From Clostridia bacterium (GTDB lineage: Bacteria; Bacillota; Clostridia; Christensenellales; UBA1242), in assembly GCA_017616705.1 (NCBI GenBank), contig JAFZXQ010000035.1, forward strand, positions 1 through 9,892: DNA of 9,892 nucleotides, written 5' to 3'. A program made the position numbers and the translations under genes. This document shows positions 7,756 to 9,892 of this stretch, piece by piece. Under the pieces are notes generated by a model. It did no database searches and had not been told where the DNA came from. It was given only the letters and a program-made list of their open reading frames with translations. Numbering within the stretch: the stretch's first letter is position 1; each line of letters starts with the position of its first letter.

Positions 7756-7786
7756 TTGGCATAACACGGCTTTGTCCGTTTATGAT
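7756..7786 (+). promoter_or_regulatory. Possible weak promoter for rpsP
   Basis: TTGGCA (7756-7761) and TATGAT (7781-7786) each differ from consensus by one base, but the 19-nt spacer is longer than ideal. They lie directly after the stop of the Panacea-type gene and 28 nt before the rpsP ATG. A separate promoter for ribosomal genes would make sense here, yet readthrough from ffh is equally possible. Confidence 0.3.
7760..7784 (+). promoter_or_regulatory. Bulged hairpin in the rpsP leader
   Basis: CATAA (7760-7764) and ACGG (7766-7769) pair with CCGT (7776-7779) and TTATG (7780-7784), giving nine base pairs, a bulged C at 7765 and a six-base loop. No T-run follows (the sequence turns into ATATA and A's), so it is not a normal intrinsic terminator. 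It could be a leader structure for rpsP control, a processing site, or an accident. No known ribosomal leader class is recognised. Confidence 0.3.
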
Positions 7787-7813
7787 ATATAAAAAAACAA
7801 AAAGGAGAAAAAT

Positions 7814-8212
7814 ATGGCAGTTAAAATTAGATTAACAAGAATGGGAGATAAGAAAACTCCATTCTACAGAGTTGTTGTTGCAGATTCTAGAAAGGCAAGA
7901 GATGGTAAATATATTGACCTTCTTGGAACTTTTAATCCGCTAACAAAACCAGAAGAGATTAAAATTGATGCTGATAAAGCCGCTTCTTGGTTAACTAAAG
8001 GTGCTGAACCAACTGAAACAGCTAAAGTTGTTTTACAAAAAGCAAAAGTTGCTTTCCCACAAAAGAAAGTAAAAGCTAAAAAAGCTGAAAAGAAAGCCGA
8101 AGTTAAAGAAGAAGTTAAAGCTGAAGAAAAGAAACCAGCAGCAAAGAAACCAGCCGCTAAAAAAACAGCAACAAAAACAACCGCTAAAAAAACAACTAAG
8201 AAAGAAGCATAG
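7814..8212 (+). CDS. rpsP: 30S ribosomal protein bS16 with long basic tail
   Basis: Residues 1 to about 83 are a complete bS16 protein: [20 protein letters not shown] at the start, then [21 protein letters not shown] and the helical [24 protein letters not shown]. bS16 binds 16S rRNA and is needed for 30S assembly. At 132 residues it is about 45 longer than the common 80-90 residue form. The extra part (about 84-132) is made of Lys, Ala, Glu, Pro and Thr only, with KKPAA repeated and a TTAKKTTKK end, resembling histone-H1-like disordered tails. AAAGGAG (7801-7807) lies 6 nt before the ATG, a strong site suited to high expression. It precedes khpA, rimM and trmD as in the widespread rpsP-rimM-trmD operon. 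The tail is in frame with no sign of a frameshift. Confidence 0.97.
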   Translation: MAVKIRLTRMGDKKTPFYRVVVADSRKARDGKYIDLLGTFNPLTKPEEIKIDADKAASWLTKGAEPTETAKVVLQKAKVAFPQKKVKAKKAEKKAEVKEEVKAEEKKPAAKKPAAKKTATKTTAKKTTKKEA

Positions 8213-8214
8213 TT

Positions 8215-8220
8215 GGAGGG
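8215..8220 (+). promoter_or_regulatory. Ribosome binding site deciding the khpA start
   Basis: GGAGGG sits 4 nt before ATG 8225. A TTG at 8213 would extend the protein by four residues (MEGE) but overlaps this site and has no site of its own, so ATG 8225 is chosen. Confidence 0.75.
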
Positions 8221-8224
8221 CGAA

Positions 8225-8455
8225 ATGAAAGAATTACTTGAATTTGTTGTAACAAGCCTTGTTGATGATGCTTCAAGCGTTAGCGTTAGTGTTAAAGAAG
8301 GCGAGAAGTTTATTGATTGCTTCATTAAAGTTAATGAAAATGATATTGGAAAAGTTATCGGAAGAAATGGCAAGATTGCTAATGCAATTAGAACGCTTGC
8401 CCGTGCTTGCGCTAAAAAAACCAATAAAAAAGTTAACGTAAAAATTGAAAAATAG
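8225..8455 (+). CDS. khpA: KH-domain RNA-binding protein KhpA (YlqC)
   Basis: This 76-residue protein is essentially a single KH domain, the usual size for the KhpA/YlqC family. It opens MKELLEFVVTSLVDDAS, close to the family's typical MKELVEYIV-ALVD start. The RNA-gripping GxxG loop is GRNG at 46-49 inside IGKVIGRNGKIANAIRTL. In Streptococcus pneumoniae and relatives KhpA dimerises with KhpB/EloR, binds many RNAs and influences cell elongation; the exact function in this organism is inferred by homology. It follows rpsP by 12 nt, between rpsP and rimM, its normal position in Firmicutes. The ylqD gene that follows khpA in Bacillus is missing. A terminator-like hairpin begins 5 nt past its TAG stop. 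The start was taken at ATG 8225 because of the ribosome binding site at 8215-8220. Confidence 0.95.
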   Translation: MKELLEFVVTSLVDDASSVSVSVKEGEKFIDCFIKVNENDIGKVIGRNGKIANAIRTLARACAKKTNKKVNVKIEK

Positions 8456-8460
8456 GGCAT

Positions 8461-8492
8461 AAGGGGCGGTTTGGCCCCTTTTGTTTGTTATT
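8461..8492 (+). terminator. Intrinsic terminator or attenuator between khpA and rimM
   Basis: AAGGGGC (8461-8467) pairs perfectly with GCCCCTT (8474-8480) around a six-base loop. A T-rich run TTTTGTTTGTTATT follows (8479-8492). A GC-rich seven-pair stem with a T tract is the standard Rho-independent pattern, though the tract is broken by two G's. It lies between khpA and rimM with no new promoter visible after it, so it probably reduces rather than abolishes transcription of rimM, trmD and rbgA. Confidence 0.7.
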
Positions 8493-8981
8493 ATGGATAA
8501 ATTTATAGAAGTAGGAATTGTTACCAAGCCTCACGGCGTAAAAGGTCTTTTAAAAATTAAAGGCCTTACTTTTGGTAACTATAATTTTGAAATTGGGAAA
8601 ACTTTAAAGATTGATGACGTATGTTATAAAGTTTTATCAGTTAGTGGAACAAAAGATGAGCCAATTTTAGAGCTTAGCGGACTAAACTTTGACATTGCGC
8701 AAAATCTTAAGAATAAATCTGTTTTTGCGCCAAGAAGTGATACAACGCTAAAATCAGGATATTTTTGGGTTGATTTAATTGGTAAAAATGCAGTATCAGA
8801 CGGCAAAATTTTGGGCAAGATTGACGATATCCAAAACTTTGGAAGCGCTGATGTTATTTATGTGTTGGGTGAAAAGAATTTTACTGCGCCTAGCGTTAGC
8901 GGATTAATCATTGAAGTTAATGAAACTAGCGTTATTTTTGATAAACAAAAACTGAGCGAGGTGATTTGTTATGAAGATTAG
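8493..8981 (+). CDS. rimM: Ribosome maturation factor RimM
   Basis: This encodes 162 residues, close to the normal length of RimM, which assists 30S head assembly and 16S processing through contact with uS19. The N-terminal RimM barrel starts IEVGIVTKPHGVKGLLKIKG, which matches the family's VG-I-HGIKGE/L-V pattern. The PRC-barrel half starts at GYFWVDLIGKNAVSDG (about 92 on) and includes GKIDDIQNFGSADVIYV and an EVNETSVIF end. I chose ATG 8493 because it gives the expected N-terminus (MDKFIEVG). TTG 8481 would add four residues and lies in the terminator T-run. Neither start has a Shine-Dalgarno sequence: the 12 bases before the ATG are T-rich and a stable hairpin ends there. The gene overlaps trmD by 11 nt. 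Expression well below that of bS16 is likely. Confidence 0.93.
   Translation: MDKFIEVGIVTKPHGVKGLLKIKGLTFGNYNFEIGKTLKIDDVCYKVLSVSGTKDEPILELSGLNFDIAQNLKNKSVFAPRSDTTLKSGYFWVDLIGKNAVSDGKILGKIDDIQNFGSADVIYVLGEKNFTAPSVSGLIIEVNETSVIFDKQKLSEVICYED
8958..8965 (+). promoter_or_regulatory. Strong ribosome binding site for trmD inside rimM
   Basis: GAGGTGAT, a long match to the complement of the 16S rRNA 3' end, lies 5 nt before the trmD ATG and within the last codons of rimM. It fixes ATG 8971 as the trmD start and contrasts with rimM, which has no such site. Confidence 0.8.
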
Positions 8982-9639
8982 TTTTGTAACACTATTTCCT
9001 GAAATGTTTGAGCCTCTTAAAGCAAGTTTAATTGGAAAAGCGCAAGAAAAAAATGCGTTAAAAATTGAGATAATCAACATTCGTGATTTTAGCCAAGATA
9101 AACATAAAAAATGTGATGATTATCCTTTTGGGGGCGGAGCAGGAATGCTCATGACTCCTCAGCCAATTTATGATGCAATAACAAGCATTCGCGGTTATAA
9201 AAAAGCTCATAAAATCTATATGAGTCCAAAGGGTAAAACGCTAAACCAGGCTAAAGTTAAAGAGCTTTCAAAGTTTGATCATTTAATAATTCTTTGCGGT
9301 CATTACGAAGGAATTGATGAGAGGATTATTGACCTATTAATTGACGAAGAAATAAGCATTGGTGACTTTGTTTTAACCGGTGGGGAAATTCCTGCTATGG
9401 CGCTTGCTGATAGCGTTGCAAGGTTTATTCCGGGCGTTTTAGGCTCGCTTGATAGCACTGTTGACGAGAGCTTTAGCGACAATCTTTTAGAATACCCTCA
9501 ATATACGCGTCCGCAAGAATTTAAAGGTTTAAGCGTTCCTGAAGTTTTAGTTTCAGGAGATCATGCAAAAGTTGATGAATGGCGCAAACAAGAGGCGTTA
9601 AAAATAACAAAAGCTCGCCGCCCAGATTTGCTTAGGTAG
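8971..9639 (+). CDS. trmD: tRNA (guanine-N1-)-methyltransferase TrmD
   Basis: This 222-residue protein is a SPOUT-class enzyme that uses S-adenosylmethionine to make m1G37 next to the anticodon of certain tRNAs, preventing +1 frameshifts. It opens ISFVTLFPEMFEP, with the conserved YPFGGGAGMLMTPQPI at 51-66. The trefoil-knot cofactor site is ILCGHYEGIDERI (107-119) and SIGDFVLTGGE (129-139). The C-terminal tRNA-binding part has RFIPGVLG (151-158), LLEYPQYTRP and the final KARRPDLL. R151 matches the catalytic Arg of H. influenzae TrmD (R154, recalled). Counting 15 residues on, the position of its catalytic Asp (D169) holds E166, next to D165. It overlaps rimM by 11 nt and is followed after 7 nt by rbgA rather than the usual rplS. 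The length is slightly short but complete. Confidence 0.97.
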   Translation: MKISFVTLFPEMFEPLKASLIGKAQEKNALKIEIINIRDFSQDKHKKCDDYPFGGGAGMLMTPQPIYDAITSIRGYKKAHKIYMSPKGKTLNQAKVKELSKFDHLIILCGHYEGIDERIIDLLIDEEISIGDFVLTGGEIPAMALADSVARFIPGVLGSLDSTVDESFSDNLLEYPQYTRPQEFKGLSVPEVLVSGDHAKVDEWRKQEALKITKARRPDLLR

Positions 9640-9646
9640 GTGAAAT

Positions 9647-9892
9647 ATGGTTGAAGAAAAGTTAAATCAAACAAATATTAACTGGTTTCCGGGGCATATG
9701 GCTAAAACCTTAAAAGAGATCGAAGCAAACATTAAAATTGCCGATCTAGTTTTATATTGTCTTGACGCACGTGCGCCATTTTCTTGCCTTAACCCAGAAA
9801 TTGATAAAATTATTTCATCAAAAAGCATTGTTTATGTTTTAAATAAGAGCGATTTAGCTGACGAAGGTAAAACGGATCAAGCCAAGATAAAA
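9647..9892 (+). CDS. rbgA: Ribosome biogenesis GTPase RbgA (YlqF), N-terminal fragment
   Basis: An open frame runs from ATG 9647 to the window end, 82 codons without a stop. The translation begins MVEEKLNQTNINWFPGHMAK and matches the N-terminus of RbgA/YlqF, a circularly permuted GTPase that acts late in 50S subunit assembly. WFPGHM at 13-18 includes the His (H17) that corresponds to the catalytic His9 of the B. subtilis protein. LDARAPFSCLNPEID (39-53) matches the family's LDAR-P-S-NP block. The G4 motif NKSD (66-69) comes before G1, as expected for a permuted GTPase; G1 and the rest lie beyond the window. AGGTGA at 9638-9643 overlaps the trmD stop and is 3 nt from the ATG. In Bacillus rplS lies between trmD and this gene; it is absent here. 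Confidence 0.93.
   Translation, partial: MVEEKLNQTNINWFPGHMAKTLKEIEANIKIADLVLYCLDARAPFSCLNPEIDKIISSKSIVYVLNKSDLADEGKTDQAKIK

Noticed and set aside
7540..7767. Reverse-strand ORF of 75 codons opposite the end of the Panacea-type gene, rich in Leu and Phe, considered as a hidden hydrophobic toxin
   Set aside because: There is no ribosome binding site before its GTG, the composition is what the complement of Lys/Glu-rich coding DNA gives, and it overlaps a convincing gene.
8213..8224. TTG 8213 as the khpA start
   Set aside because: It overlaps the GGAGGG ribosome binding site that properly serves ATG 8225.
7864..8460. Long reverse-strand ORF (198 codons) opposite rpsP and khpA
   Set aside because: It is antisense to two clear genes. 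Its Phe/Leu/Ala/Val-rich sequence mirrors the Lys/Ala-rich bS16 tail, and no family resemblance was seen.
8481..8492. TTG 8481 as the rimM start
   Set aside because: It lies in the terminator T-run without a Shine-Dalgarno and adds residues not expected for RimM.

Overview
The window is a densely packed, single-strand (+) block of housekeeping genes from an AT-rich bacterium. It is most likely an uncultured low-GC Firmicute (Bacillota, Clostridia-like). The order plsX-rnc-smc-ftsY-ylxM-ffh-rpsP-khpA-rimM-trmD-rbgA is the classic Firmicutes arrangement, and YlxM and RbgA are largely Firmicutes proteins. Eleven genes have their stops in the window (six TAA, five TAG, no TGA), and every tryptophan codon I checked is TGG. 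The standard bacterial code fits.

Region by region: 1-275 is the 3' end of plsX (phospholipid synthesis), overlapping rnc (RNase III). Then come smc (condensin ATPase) and ftsY (SRP receptor), spaced by 1 nt or overlapping by 1 nt. This first unit ends at 5436. The 81-nt gap that follows holds a consensus sigma-A-type promoter whose spacer is filled by a near-perfect inverted repeat. A hairpin sits at the predicted transcript start. This promoter drives ylxM and ffh (SRP GTPase). Between ffh and rpsP lies an accessory gene encoding a Panacea/DUF4065-type (SocA-like, antitoxin-associated) protein with no visible toxin partner. Then follow rpsP (bS16 with a long Lys/Ala tail), khpA, a terminator-like hairpin, rimM (no Shine-Dalgarno), trmD, and the 5' end of rbgA, cut off by the window edge.

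The genes form three working groups. The first is co-translational membrane targeting (Ffh, FtsY, and the SRP-associated regulator YlxM). The second is ribosome production and tRNA modification (RNase III, bS16, KhpA, RimM, TrmD, RbgA). The third is chromosome segregation (SMC). Genes often found at this locus but absent here are acpP between plsX and rnc, ylqD between khpA and rimM, and rplS between trmD and rbgA.

I see no CRISPR array, insertion sequence, tRNA or rRNA. The points most worth attention are the solo Panacea gene, the promoter palindrome, and the hairpin just upstream of an SD-less rimM. I do not see a complete new multi-gene system.
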